From Fen-1308 sp035319125 (lineage in GTDB: Bacteria > Nitrospirota > Thermodesulfovibrionia > Thermodesulfovibrionales > Dissulfurispiraceae), in NCBI GenBank assembly GCA_035319125.1, contig DATHDG010000014.1:62001-126000 (forward strand): 64,000 nucleotides of DNA. Direction: 5' to 3'. The notes beneath the pieces are model-generated. The model searched no databases, had not been told where the DNA came from, and worked only from the letters and a program-made list of their open reading frames with translations. The position numbers and the translations under genes were made by a program. Below, piece by piece: positions 7,063-16,383 of this stretch. Position 1 is the first letter of the stretch. Each line of letters opens with the position of its first letter.

Positions 7063-9726
7063 ATGCTGATCAAGCAAAGGCTTAGAATAAATTCAATGGT
7101 CTTGTTTGTCGGACTTTGCATAATTGTGGCGGTTATAGCTGTTTCCGGTTACAGGCTTGCCGGAGCAATTGAGTTACTCGAGACAGCTGATGCGATAATG
7201 ACGGCATCATACGAGAGATTAATGCTCAGGACCGACAATGTCCGGACCGGCAGCGAGAGATCGAAGCTGCAGCTTATAGCCAAACACATGGAGGTCGGCA
7301 ACCTGCTGAAATCCGCCTCTCAAAAATTCCGGGCGCCGGAAGATAAAGCGACAATCGATGAACTGCTTGCCGTTCATGAGTCAACCGGAAAATTGGCAAG
7401 GGCCATCAGGGAGATCAACGAAAATATGCGTCCAGATACAGGGCCTGATGCGCTTTTAGTAACTAAGGAAGATATGCTGCTCAGCCAGCTGAATATGCGG
7501 ATTTATGAGACGATATTGCTTGATTCCAAGCTGCAGAAGTCCGGCAGTGAGGCTGTCATATCGGCATTCAGGATAGGCGGAGCAGGGATAATCTTCATTG
7601 TGGTTTTGCTGAGCGTGGTTGCACTTGTCAACTCCGGGGTAACAGGCCGCCTGATTACAGAACGAATCAATCGCCTTAGGGATGGTGCAGTCAGGATTGG
7701 CGAGGGGGACCTCGATCACAAGATAGATCTCGTGGGAGATGACGAATTCGCTGAACTTTCTGGCGTCTTTGATGAAATGACGGGTAAATTGCAGGAGTCC
7801 CAGCAGCAACTCGAAGCCATTGCGGAAGAGCGAACGCGGGCAGAGGCGGCCCTGAGGGAAAGCCATGAGAGACTAAAGAAGGTGCTTGAGGTTGAGACGG
7901 TCGGCGTGATGTTCTGGGATCTGACTACAGGCTGCATGACGGACGCCAATGACACGTTTCTAAAAATGATGGGCTATAGCCGCCGTGAAGTGGAGGCCCG
8001 TGAACTTACCTGGCAGATGCTCACCCCTCCGGAATACGTGGAGGCTAGCCTTGCCGAGATCAAAAAGTTTAATGAGACCGGACGTGTCGGCCCTTATGAG
8101 AAGGACTATTTCCGCAAGGACGGCACGCGGCAATGGCTTCTCTTCGCAGGCAGCTCGATAGGCAGCAACTCGTGTGTGGAATTCTGCGTGGATATTACCG
8201 ACCGCAAGAAGGCCGAAGAAAAGCTTCGGCGGGCCCATGAAGAGCTGGAGACGCGCGTGGCAGAGAGAACGAAGGAGCTCAACGAACTCAACGCAACTTT
8301 AGAGCACAAAGTTGTCGAGAGGACGACGGAGCTGCAGGCGGTAAATGAATCTCTTAGAGCATCGCGGGTGGCGGCACTCAATCTTATGGAGGATTCCGTA
8401 TCTGCCAGAAAGAGGTCCGAGGAACTGAATGAAGTACTGATTGAGGAAATTGATGTACGCCAACGGGCAGAGGCAGAGGCCTTAAGGCTGAACAAGGCGT
8501 TGAAGGCGTTGAGCGACAGCAGCCAGGCGATTATACGGGCAACTAATGAGACAGCATTTCTAAACGATATATGCCGAATAATAATAGAAGACTGCGGATA
8601 CATTATGGCATGGATTGGCTTTGCACGGGACGACGAAGAAAGAACAGTCTGTCCGGTAGCTCATGCGGGGTTCGAGGATGGCTATCTCGAAACGCTGAAC
8701 GTAATATGGGCAGACACCGAACGCGGCAGGGGATCGACCGGTACGGCCATTCGCACCGGAAAGATGGCTGCCTGCCCGAATATGCTGAGCGATCCGGCCT
8801 TTGCTCCCTGGCGGGAACAGGCGCTCAAGCGCGGATATGCATCGTCCATAGTCTTTCCGTTGATGGCGGACGGCAGGGTGTTCGGTGCGGTGACAATCTA
8901 TTCAAGAGAAACAGATCCTTTTTCTGAGAACGAGGTAAAATTACTTGCGGAGCTGGCGGACAATGTTTCGTACGGGTGTCAGGTCATGCGCCTTAAGGAA
9001 GCCCAGAAAGGGGCCGAAAAGGAGCTGATACTGGCGAACGCAAGCCTGTTGGAACTGAATCGTGAACTGGAATCTTTCGTCTACTCGGCGTCTCACGATC
9101 TCAGGGCGCCAATACGTGCCATATCCGGATTTACAGAGATCATTGAAAAGAAATATACAGACATGTTTGATGATAAGGGCAGGGAATATCTTGCGCGGAT
9201 ACGGCACGGCGCAGCCAGAATGACAGTTCTGATAGATGACCTGCTTCATTTATCGAAGGTATCACGACAGGATATGCTTCGGATGCAGGTCGATATAGGT
9301 AAAAAAGCTGCTTTGACCTTTAAAGAGCTTAAGGAATCGGAGCCTGATAGGAAGGTTGAAGTGACCATCGGCAGCGATCTTGTTGTTAATGCGGATCCAA
9401 GGCTGATAGAAGTGGCCCTTACCAACCTCATAGGGAATGCCTGGAAGTTTACATCAAAGAACGTCAATGCCAGGATTGAACTGGGTTCATTTGGACAGGA
9501 TGGTGAGACGATCTTTTATATACGAGATAACGGCGCAGGTTTCGACCAGAAGTTCGCCGAGAGAATGTTCCTGCCGTTCCATAGGTTGCACACTACAAAC
9601 GAGTTTGAAGGCACAGGCATCGGACTTGCCATAGTTGATAGGGTTATCCGTCGCCATGGCGGGAAAATCTGGTCGGAAGGACAATTGCGTAAAGGAGCTA
9701 CGATATATTTCACTCTGGGAGAATGA
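7063..9726 (+). CDS. Large sensor histidine kinase: HAMP, PAS, GAF, HisKA, HATPase
   Basis: The 887-residue kinase has a membrane helix at about 13-32, a periplasmic domain to about 165, a second helix at about 168-190, a HAMP linker with IGEGDLDHKID, a PAS domain (about 265-390), a long coiled coil with two VAERT/VVERT repeats, and a GAF domain (about 490-640). The phytochrome-type kinase core has His678 in ASHDLRAP, with NLIGNAWKF and GTGIGLAI in the ATPase. It follows a binding lipoprotein and precedes a CheY-like receiver, a plausible ligand-kinase-receiver chain. Confidence 0.92.
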   Translation: MLIKQRLRINSMVLFVGLCIIVAVIAVSGYRLAGAIELLETADAIMTASYERLMLRTDNVRTGSERSKLQLIAKHMEVGNLLKSASQKFRAPEDKATIDELLAVHESTGKLARAIREINENMRPDTGPDALLVTKEDMLLSQLNMRIYETILLDSKLQKSGSEAVISAFRIGGAGIIFIVVLLSVVALVNSGVTGRLITERINRLRDGAVRIGEGDLDHKIDLVGDDEFAELSGVFDEMTGKLQESQQQLEAIAEERTRAEAALRESHERLKKVLEVETVGVMFWDLTTGCMTDANDTFLKMMGYSRREVEARELTWQMLTPPEYVEASLAEIKKFNETGRVGPYEKDYFRKDGTRQWLLFAGSSIGSNSCVEFCVDITDRKKAEEKLRRAHEELETRVAERTKELNELNATLEHKVVERTTELQAVNESLRASRVAALNLMEDSVSARKRSEELNEVLIEEIDVRQRAEAEALRLNKALKALSDSSQAIIRATNETAFLNDICRIIIEDCGYIMAWIGFARDDEERTVCPVAHAGFEDGYLETLNVIWADTERGRGSTGTAIRTGKMAACPNMLSDPAFAPWREQALKRGYASSIVFPLMADGRVFGAVTIYSRETDPFSENEVKLLAELADNVSYGCQVMRLKEAQKGAEKELILANASLLELNRELESFVYSASHDLRAPIRAISGFTEIIEKKYTDMFDDKGREYLARIRHGAARMTVLIDDLLHLSKVSRQDMLRMQVDIGKKAALTFKELKESEPDRKVEVTIGSDLVVNADPRLIEVALTNLIGNAWKFTSKNVNARIELGSFGQDGETIFYIRDNGAGFDQKFAERMFLPFHRLHTTNEFEGTGIGLAIVDRVIRRHGGKIWSEGQLRKGATIYFTLGE

Positions 9727-9759
9727 CCGCTCTTGTAAGTCTTTTCTATTATTGGTACG

Positions 9760-10179
9760 ATGTATAACGATATTAATATGAAGACCATGACCGCCATTGT
9801 AATGATCATTGATGACGATTCCGATGATCTTGAGCTTACGGTAATGGCTATTGAATCATTAGGGCGAGATGTAAGCGTGAGATCTGCGTCAGGCGGCAGG
9901 GAGGCATTAGCGATGTTGCGTGATGATCAGCCTCTGCCTGATCTTGTCCTGTTGGATCTTAAAATGCCTGGTATGAACGGGATCGATGTGCTTATTGAGT
10001 TGCGTCGCGATGATCATTTGAAAAAGATTCCGGTTGTAATGGTTAGTTCCTCATCGCTAGAATCAGACCGTGCGGCGTCATTTAAGGCAGGCGCGAACGG
10101 TTACCTGCACAAAGCCTTCGATATGTCAGAGTTTAGCAATGAAATAGAAGCGGTTTTGAATAATTACATTAAAACTTAA
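9760..10179 (+). CDS. Response regulator, single receiver domain
   Basis: This receiver has IDDDSDD acidic residues, phospho-Asp in LLDLKMPG, Ser in VMVSSSS and Lys in LHKAF. The spacing with SSLESDR resembles the Rcp1-type receivers that partner phytochrome-like kinases, which matches the kinase 33 bases upstream. Three in-frame Met codons (9760, 9778, 9787) are possible starts. None has a clear Shine-Dalgarno, so the N-terminus is uncertain. Confidence 0.88.
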   Translation: MYNDINMKTMTAIVMIIDDDSDDLELTVMAIESLGRDVSVRSASGGREALAMLRDDQPLPDLVLLDLKMPGMNGIDVLIELRRDDHLKKIPVVMVSSSSLESDRAASFKAGANGYLHKAFDMSEFSNEIEAVLNNYIKT

Positions 10180-12740
10180 ATTGCTTTCTTAATATTCTTT
10201 TTCACGAAATCCTGGATATAAAAATCTGTTATTGTATCATTATACATCACCATGTCCAACTGCTTGGTATACGCAGTGAGCTTGCCCAGCACTTCCAGTT
10301 TATCCTCAATGATATTTCTTCTATACTTGGTAAGGACGGCATCAACAACATCGTCGATGATTTTAACCCTGAAATCCATGGTTTTCAGTATCTCCGAGAT
10401 CAGCCGCACCCTCCGCAGTCGCCGTTCAGCCGCCGCACCTCCCCCTTTAAAGAAGAAGCGAATATAATTATCGTTGATAGTGTCCCCGGCGAAGGACTCG
10501 ACTGTAGAAAGATGGTAACCAAGACGCAAGAGGAAATTCATGTAATGTTCAGATATGAATGAGAAACTCTTTTCTCCGGTTCTTTGCAATTCCTCTTCCG
10601 GTATTGTCGCGGTATGCGCCAGCATTCCCAAAAAGCCTCCTGCATCAACCGGCTTGGCTTGAGGCCAATTTGATGCGACAAGCCCTTTGAAGAAGGCCTT
10701 CAGAGGGTTAGAAATAAGATGCTCAGGATTGAGCACCTTTGGGGCATTATCCTGTATCCCTCCGCCTAAATCAATAAGGTACGAGACCAACGGTATGCCT
10801 GCTATGAGCTTTCTGGTTTCACCAATTTCATCTGACGGAGTAGATGTGATTTTGAACATCTCACGCATAGCCATCTCATGGCTGAAACGGGTTATGTCAT
10901 GAAATGTATCACATGCCTCAGCTTTGAAATCAGCGCTCTCGGGTTCGATAAGTTTGAGCGGCACTATCCATTTGAGAATCTTCTGCAGTGTTTTAAAGAT
11001 AATAGTATCCTTAAATGGATCTTCCTTCTTTTCAGCCAGTTCTATTAGCTCATCAACCCTTCCTTCATACACATTACAGTTGTATGAATCAACCGTGATC
11101 TCCATGCCGTTACGAAGCTTTGCAGTAGCTGACTCTGTGTCCAATAGCGCAGGCACCTGGAATTCACGAGCCAGTGATGCCATATGACCGGTAGCACCGC
11201 CGAAATCTGTAACTATAGCACTTGCTCTGTTCATCACAGATACGTATCTTGGAGACGTATGTTTAGCAACCAAGACCGCGCCTTCCGGAAAGTCATCGAG
11301 GTCCGTATCTGATCGCACAAGGTGTACTTTGCCGTAACCAATGCCTTTGCAAGCTATAATCCCCTTGTCAATAAGCAGCGTGTATCCTGCTACCCTCGTC
11401 GGTATAGCTCTGGCAGGAGCCTTTTCAACGATTCTGAGGGGTCTTGTTTGGAGTATATACATGGCGCCGCTGCTGTCTAGAGCCCACTCTATATCCTGAG
11501 GACCGCCATAATGTTTCTCTATGGCAATCGCGTACTGAGCAAGTTTTTTTATGTCAGGGTCGCTGATGCTTTGTTGGCCTGGAATCTCAGGAATATCAAC
11601 CTCTTCTGTAGATCCTGCGGCAGAGCAGATGATCTTTTTTTTCTGGGAGTGCATATCTCTTGCAGCGATATCGAGATCCCGTGTAACCCTGTAGGTTTCA
11701 GGGGTTACTGTGCCGTCTACGACCGATTTGCCAAGTCCGAACACTGAACTGACCACTATGTTGTCAGAACGTGCATTGTTGGGATCTCTTGAGTAGATTA
11801 CACCTGCTGCTGTTGCGTCAATCATCCTCAATACTCCCACTGACATGACCATGTCGCTCTCGCTAAGGCCTTTAGTTTTGAAATAAAAAAGCGCTCTGGA
11901 TGTAAAGAGGCTTGCCACGACATCCTTGTATCGCTGCAGCACCTGGTCGGGATGCACATTCAGGAAGGTAGAATATTGCCCGGCGAAGCTGAACTCTCCG
12001 TCCTCCTGCAATGCGCTGCTTCTGACGGAAAACATTGGCTGATGATTTGGATTAGAGCTGTTTGACTGACCTTGAGTAAGAGAACCCAGCTCTTCAGATA
12101 CAGCTTTTTTCAGCTCATCCGGCACTTCGGCAGTCGAGACCATTTCCTGTATTTCAGATGTTATCCTGTTAAGCTCAGGCAGATCGTCTACGGATAAACC
12201 TTCCAGCTTCTGAGAGATACACGCTTGTAGATTACTGTGATCAAAAAACAATTTGAAGGCGTATGTGCTTATGGCAAATCCATCCGGTGTCGGTAAATGT
12301 ATCATATTCCTGATTTCACCAAGATGTGCGTTCTTGCCACCGAGACGGTCAATCATATCTCCGTTTACTTCATTGAACGGAACGATAAGACTGCCTGCTG
12401 CAATTTCGCTCTTGCGAGCGAGAAGCTCGTTTATACCTGAATTTATAAACGCATACCGATCATAAAGAGGCTTATACTTGTCGCCCGATATCATGTTCAG
12501 GCGGTCAATAATATCATGGATGCCTTCTGCAATAGAGGCTGTCATCTTTTCGATATATCGGCGGTCGAAGAGAAACTCTCCGGATCGTTTCTCTTCCATA
12601 TCTGCCATCAGCTCCAAAACCTGATTATTTTGGGATAGAAGTTGGTTAAAGGCAGTATACTTTGCCTTAAATGTTTCACGGATCAATTCAGCTTGAGACG
12701 GCTCACCTGACTTCTTTCTGAAAAGGCTCTGAAATAACAT
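10176..12740 (-). CDS. PEP synthase/PPDK-like protein lacking the PEP-binding barrel
   Basis: An N-terminal helical region (1-115) precedes an ATP-grasp pyruvate/PEP-dikinase domain with GGKNAHLGE (about 134-142), SVRSSALQEDG and a QDIEWAL-type element. The swivelling phosphohistidine domain follows, with His519 in GGATGHMA. Canonical enzymes have TSH here, so Ser is replaced by Gly. After about residue 560 the sequence no longer looks like the PEP/pyruvate TIM barrel and ends in 290 residues I do not recognise. It could transfer phosphate from ATP to its own His, but the final acceptor is unclear. It is convergent with the receiver at 9760-10179 (4-base overlap). Confidence 0.8.
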   Translation of the reverse strand: MLFQSLFRKKSGEPSQAELIRETFKAKYTAFNQLLSQNNQVLELMADMEEKRSGEFLFDRRYIEKMTASIAEGIHDIIDRLNMISGDKYKPLYDRYAFINSGINELLARKSEIAAGSLIVPFNEVNGDMIDRLGGKNAHLGEIRNMIHLPTPDGFAISTYAFKLFFDHSNLQACISQKLEGLSVDDLPELNRITSEIQEMVSTAEVPDELKKAVSEELGSLTQGQSNSSNPNHQPMFSVRSSALQEDGEFSFAGQYSTFLNVHPDQVLQRYKDVVASLFTSRALFYFKTKGLSESDMVMSVGVLRMIDATAAGVIYSRDPNNARSDNIVVSSVFGLGKSVVDGTVTPETYRVTRDLDIAARDMHSQKKKIICSAAGSTEEVDIPEIPGQQSISDPDIKKLAQYAIAIEKHYGGPQDIEWALDSSGAMYILQTRPLRIVEKAPARAIPTRVAGYTLLIDKGIIACKGIGYGKVHLVRSDTDLDDFPEGAVLVAKHTSPRYVSVMNRASAIVTDFGGATGHMASLAREFQVPALLDTESATAKLRNGMEITVDSYNCNVYEGRVDELIELAEKKEDPFKDTIIFKTLQKILKWIVPLKLIEPESADFKAEACDTFHDITRFSHEMAMREMFKITSTPSDEIGETRKLIAGIPLVSYLIDLGGGIQDNAPKVLNPEHLISNPLKAFFKGLVASNWPQAKPVDAGGFLGMLAHTATIPEEELQRTGEKSFSFISEHYMNFLLRLGYHLSTVESFAGDTINDNYIRFFFKGGGAAAERRLRRVRLISEILKTMDFRVKIIDDVVDAVLTKYRRNIIEDKLEVLGKLTAYTKQLDMVMYNDTITDFYIQDFVKKNIKKAI

Positions 12741-12839
12741 TGTAAATTATAACATTTGAAAAGAGGTTGACGTAACAGATATTATCGAAGATAATAAGTG
12801 GAACCGGTAGATGAATACATGAAACGTGGAGGAATATTA

Positions 12840-13352
12840 ATGACGGCAGGATTGAAGGTTAGTGAACTCATGGTCAATATTTTTGATTATCCACATGTGC
12901 CATACTGGTTTACTATCGGTCAGGCAGTACAGCTAATGAAAATGGCATTTTCCGGCAGAGAGCATCCTGAGCCTGTCGTCATTCTCGTTTTTGATGAAAA
13001 ATATAATCTTATAGGCACCCTGGGACGGAATGATTTGCTAAGAGGCTTGGGGTCCGATATGTCTGCAACTGGTTCTGACGAATCGTCCAATCAAACTGAT
13101 GGTGATATGTCCACATGGGGCAATCTGTTTCTCACCGAAGCCCGTGTTAAGGCAGAAAGGCCGGTGAGCGAAACTATGTCTGGCGTTATGCATTTTATAG
13201 CACCGGATAATGGCATAACTGACGCCGCGTTCATGATGCTGCGGTATAATCTTGAGATGCTGCCAGTTCTGGAAGGGAAGAAAAAGCTTTTAGGAATAAT
13301 AAGAATGTCCGATGTATTCGAGGCCTTGGCTGGGGCGGCAACAGGCGATTAG
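12840..13352 (+). CDS. Two-CBS-domain protein
   Basis: Two CBS modules are visible: VSELMVN ... IGTLGRNDLLRG and VSETMSG ... LLGIIRMSDVFEAL. They are separated by an acidic Ser/Asp-rich linker. CBS pairs bind adenine nucleotides and act as energy sensors. ATG 12840 is chosen because GGAGG lies at 12828-12832; an upstream GTG at 12798 would add 14 residues without an RBS. It is divergent from the PEP-synthase-like gene with about 100 bases between them. Confidence 0.82.
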   Translation: MTAGLKVSELMVNIFDYPHVPYWFTIGQAVQLMKMAFSGREHPEPVVILVFDEKYNLIGTLGRNDLLRGLGSDMSATGSDESSNQTDGDMSTWGNLFLTEARVKAERPVSETMSGVMHFIAPDNGITDAAFMMLRYNLEMLPVLEGKKKLLGIIRMSDVFEALAGAATGD

Positions 13353-13354
13353 GC

Positions 13355-13744
13355 TTATATGTTTTCAGTGCTTTTTTGAACGGCTTCTTTAAGCTTTTCT
13401 ATTAATTTATTGATGTCCACCGGTTTTTCCATGAAATCCAAAGCACCTTCTTTCATTACCTCGACCGTGGCCTGAATGCTACCTTGTCCCGTGAGTATGA
13501 TGACTTGAAGCGCAGGCTTAATCTTTTTCATTTCCCGCAAGACTTCAGTACCTCCCATGCCGGGCATGGAGAGATCGAGGAGGACAGCATCGAAGCTCTT
13601 CTCTCCGACAAGTTTCAATGCCGCCTCTCCACTCGTAGTTGTGTCTACAGATACACCGCGCATCCTCAGGCGCTCCGCTAGAATCTCTACAAACCTGGCT
13701 TCGTCGTCTACCAGAAGCACCCTTGCATTCAGATTATCAGTCAT
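13355..13744 (-). CDS. Response regulator, single receiver domain
   Basis: The 129-residue CheY-like protein has VDDEARF, phospho-Asp in LLDLSMPGM, Thr in ILTGQGS and Lys in EKPVD, and no output domain. It ends two bases from the convergent CBS gene. It follows the receiver at 13769-14227 by 24 bases and shares its order of motifs, so the two look like a duplicated pair at the end of the TauE/DUF1634 operon. Confidence 0.9.
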   Translation of the reverse strand: MTDNLNARVLLVDDEARFVEILAERLRMRGVSVDTTTSGEAALKLVGEKSFDAVLLDLSMPGMGGTEVLREMKKIKPALQVIILTGQGSIQATVEVMKEGALDFMEKPVDINKLIEKLKEAVQKSTENI

Positions 13745-13768
13745 AATATTACAGTTCTTGTGCCGGAA

Positions 13769-14227
13769 TTATTCCTGTTCCTTTATGATCTTTCTGGCTG
13801 TATCGAAATCGCCCTCTTCGGCAAAAGCTATGGCGGTCATAGCTCTTTCAATCTTTTCTGCATATGCTTCCTTTATTTTACCTACGAGAGTTTCGATGTC
13901 GGCAGGCTTTCTCAAAAAGTCGAAGCCTCCCAGTCTGCGAGCGTCTTCTTCATCTTTGTCGGTGCCATGTCCGGTCAGAATAATAACCTGCATATTCGGA
14001 TACGCCTTTCTGATCTCTCGCAGAACATCCATACCGTGCAGGCCCGGCATTTTGAGGTCGAGTACCATTACATCCGGTTCTTCGGAGCGGACTTTGGTAA
14101 GAGCCTGATCACCGTCATAAACCGTTTGTACGTTCAGGTCCCTCATTTTTAATCTTTGAGCAAGCGTATTAACGAAAGCCTCTTCATCGTCAACCAGTAA
14201 TACTTTTATATCTTTATTCCTTTTCAC
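13769..14227 (-). CDS. Response regulator, receiver plus short helical tail
   Basis: The receiver has VDDEEAF, phospho-Asp in VLDLKMPGLHG, Thr in ILTGHGT and Lys in RKPAD. An approximately 30-residue helix, AFAEEGDFDTARKII, follows in place of a DNA-binding domain. The GTG start is preceded by GGAGGG at 14232-14237. It is the first of two adjacent stand-alone receivers downstream of the TauE transporter. Confidence 0.9.
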   Translation of the reverse strand: MKRNKDIKVLLVDDEEAFVNTLAQRLKMRDLNVQTVYDGDQALTKVRSEEPDVMVLDLKMPGLHGMDVLREIRKAYPNMQVIILTGHGTDKDEEDARRLGGFDFLRKPADIETLVGKIKEAYAEKIERAMTAIAFAEEGDFDTARKIIKEQE

Positions 14228-14239
14228 AATACCCTCCTT

Positions 14240-14263
14240 TATAAGTAGGCATATATACTTATA
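14240..14263 (-). promoter_or_regulatory. 8-bp inverted repeat upstream of the receiver pair
   Basis: TATAAGTA (14240-14247) is perfectly mirrored by TACTTATA (14256-14263) across an 8-base gap. It sits 13-36 bases upstream of the GTG start of the receiver gene, just before its RBS. It may be an operator or a weak mRNA hairpin. The surrounding 100 bases are AT-rich and hold no gene. Confidence 0.4.
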
Positions 14264-14334
14264 GTAATTGATTTCGCCAAAAAATGATAATACATTTTAT
14301 GACATGGACTCCATTATAAAACCGCGTATTTTCA

Positions 14335-14751
14335 TCAGTGTCCGCCGGATTTAAGCAGCCCGGACGCCGCCAGAGCGAGCACGATAACTTCGGCGATAGC
14401 TATGATTCCGTAAACCGTATCCTTGTTCCTGAAGAGTATGGGAATAATACGTACATAGCATAATAGTGTTACTGCTGCAAGGAAAGCTATTCCTGTAAAG
14501 TTCAGAAAGTCTCCCTTATTCAGCATGCCGAGCCAGGCCCATCCAGGATGAATACCTGTTTGCTCAAGGTATGAATGAACCGAAAGCCCCCAATACTTGG
14601 GCAGGTCGGACACAGGCACATGAGGAGGCAGTATGCCTATCATATAAATAACGAAGGTTATGATCAACGCTATCAGCCCTATCTTCATACCAATGTCTAG
14701 TAAATGAGCATAAGCCAACTGTTCTTCTGTAGCTTTCATTTTCTGTGCCAT
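14335..14751 (-). CDS. DUF1634-like small membrane protein
   Basis: The 138-residue protein has three predicted membrane helices (about residues 24-45, 82-104 and 112-132). Between the first two is a loop with proline-rich PPHVPVSDLP. Size, topology and the position beside a TauE/SafE gene match the DUF1634 family, which commonly accompanies TauE transporters. The assignment rests on context and layout, not on a motif I can verify. AGGAG precedes the start codon. Confidence 0.6.
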   Translation of the reverse strand: MAQKMKATEEQLAYAHLLDIGMKIGLIALIITFVIYMIGILPPHVPVSDLPKYWGLSVHSYLEQTGIHPGWAWLGMLNKGDFLNFTGIAFLAAVTLLCYVRIIPILFRNKDTVYGIIAIAEVIVLALAASGLLKSGGH

Positions 14752-14771
14752 TATATTGCTCCTTTATTATC

Positions 14772-15794
14772 TTATATTCCGAGACCTTTGAGCAGCGCTC
14801 TGCCGCCTGCAAAGATCAGCATCACAATTACTATGTACCGGACAGCAGCCGGTTTTGTTTTTGCAAGAATTCTTACCCCCACTATTGAGCCGAGCATGAT
14901 GCCGATTATTGATGGAACTACTATCATCGGCAGAACGGCGCCATTATTGACATAGATCCAGGCGGCAGAAGTATCTGTGATTGACAGCAGAAACTTGCTC
15001 GTGGCGACCGAAACCTTCAGGGGGGCACCCATCATGAGATTTAGCACTGGAACATTGGCCCAGCCAGCGCCGAGACCGAACATGCCTGCCATAACACCTA
15101 TGACGACAAATGTAGCAAGACCTTGGGCTGTTCTGTGGACGTGCCAATTGATAGTCTGGCCAGATGAAGCTTCATGATAGATACCATTGATTCTGAGAGC
15201 AGTTGACAGTGCGCAAGCCTGCTTAACTTCCGGATACTCAGATTTTTTTGCCAGAAGCATTATCAGGACTATACCGAGGATTGTCGCTCCAAGAGAGATC
15301 TGTACTACATTGGTTGGTAGAGCCAGACCGATCATAGCGCCGACTACTGCGCAGGCTGATGCGATTACTGCTGTTGGCAGGGCCAGTCTAAGGTCAGCAA
15401 GGCCCTTCTTGAGAAGGCCTGGACCCGCTGCCAGTGCGCCTGCAAGAGCTACAAGAAGACCGGCGCCTCTGACAAAATCAAGATGAAATGGGAAGAATCC
15501 ACCTACAATAGGAACAAAAAGCACGCCACCGCCGACGCCGCCAAGAACAGCTACGATACCGAGAAAAAACGTAACGGCAAAAAGAATAAGCGGCCAAGCC
15601 CACCATGGCAACGCTGACTTTGCTCCGCCTTCAGCAGCCTGCACTGCTTCAGGAGATATGAATGCCATTGAAATTAGCACGAAAGCGGTCAGGAAAAGCG
15701 CACAAATACAGACCATAGCAGACCGTGATTTTCTGACCCTCGAAAAGAAGCCTGTGAATTTGCGTTTTAGCATTGTTGAAACATCGTTTTCCAT
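14772..15794 (-). CDS. TauE/SafE-family anion transporter
   Basis: The 340-residue inner-membrane protein has an N-terminal hydrophobic segment ending near ISPEAVQAAE, then two TauE repeats: LGGVGGGVLFVPI in the first half and FGLGAGWANVPVL in the second. About eight membrane helices are likely. TauE permeases move sulfite, sulfonates or similar small anions. It is preceded by a Usp gene and followed by DUF1634 and two receivers, which likely form one minus-strand operon behind the sigma-54 promoter at 16331-16347. Confidence 0.9.
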   Translation of the reverse strand: MENDVSTMLKRKFTGFFSRVRKSRSAMVCICALFLTAFVLISMAFISPEAVQAAEGGAKSALPWWAWPLILFAVTFFLGIVAVLGGVGGGVLFVPIVGGFFPFHLDFVRGAGLLVALAGALAAGPGLLKKGLADLRLALPTAVIASACAVVGAMIGLALPTNVVQISLGATILGIVLIMLLAKKSEYPEVKQACALSTALRINGIYHEASSGQTINWHVHRTAQGLATFVVIGVMAGMFGLGAGWANVPVLNLMMGAPLKVSVATSKFLLSITDTSAAWIYVNNGAVLPMIVVPSIIGIMLGSIVGVRILAKTKPAAVRYIVIVMLIFAGGRALLKGLGI

Positions 15795-15840
15795 GATTAC
15801 GATACAACCTCCTTTTAAGATTTAAATAACTGTAAATAAA

Positions 15841-16275
15841 TTATGCAGGCACATATAATACTGGAATTTTGACCTGCTTTATTTCGTCCAATATTATGCT
15901 TGCAGCCTTAGTCAATTCTGAATACTGGTCGGAGGAGCAAGAGATTACTATCATCGATACATGCCTCTCCTCTGCAGCCTTCATAATCTCTTCATCCGGA
16001 TAGCCCATTCTTATAGCGCCCTCGGCCTGTATCCCCAGTCCTTGCAGTCTTGAGACAGCCAGGTCGACAGCTTTGAGTGTGGCTTTCTTAACCAATTCGA
16101 GCTCAATTTCTTCGGATGAACTGTAAAGATGAATCGGAATGATACCCAGCAAAAGAACCCTGGACAACGTAGCCTGGGCCTCTCCTACAAGCTGCCTGAA
16201 CACGGTTTCCGTCATCTCTTTGTCATCCATGGGCGCCAGAATGACCGCAGATGTTGTTGATGCAGGCATATCCAC
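15841..16275 (-). CDS. Universal-stress-like protein without the ATP motif
   Basis: This 144-residue protein has Usp-like layout (VILAPMDDKEM, later IPVLYVPA) but lacks the G-2x-G-9x-G signature. The region reads SCSSDQYSELTKAAS, so it probably does not bind ATP as UspA does. The GTG start has GGAGGAG just upstream. It is the first gene behind the sigma-54 promoter and precedes the TauE gene by 46 bases, mirroring the TauE-Usp pairing at the start of the window. Confidence 0.72.
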   Translation of the reverse strand: MDMPASTTSAVILAPMDDKEMTETVFRQLVGEAQATLSRVLLLGIIPIHLYSSSEEIELELVKKATLKAVDLAVSRLQGLGIQAEGAIRMGYPDEEIMKAAEERHVSMIVISCSSDQYSELTKAASIILDEIKQVKIPVLYVPA

Positions 16276-16330
16276 GTCTCCTCCCGATGAACACTAATTA
16301 TGAATCAATTAGTTGCGAACTATTTATTTT

Positions 16331-16347
16331 TAGCAGATTTCGTGCCA
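16331..16347 (-). promoter_or_regulatory. Sigma-54 promoter of the usp-tauE operon
   Basis: Read on the minus strand, bases 16347-16331 are TGGCACGAAATCTGCTA. This has the GG and GC dinucleotides ten bases apart and fits the -24/-12 consensus TGGCAC-N5-TTGCA with one mismatch in the -12 box. Predicted transcription starts near 16320, about 45 bases before the GTG of the Usp gene. An NtrC-type activator is encoded immediately upstream at 16479-17870. Confidence 0.75.
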
Positions 16348-16383
16348 TAAAAAAATATTGATAAAACAATATAATAGATTCAG

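Noticed and set aside
14240..14300. Second sigma-54 promoter (minus-strand TTTTTTGGCGAAATC)
   Set aside because: GG is present but the bases ten positions on are TA, not GC, so the -12 element is missing.
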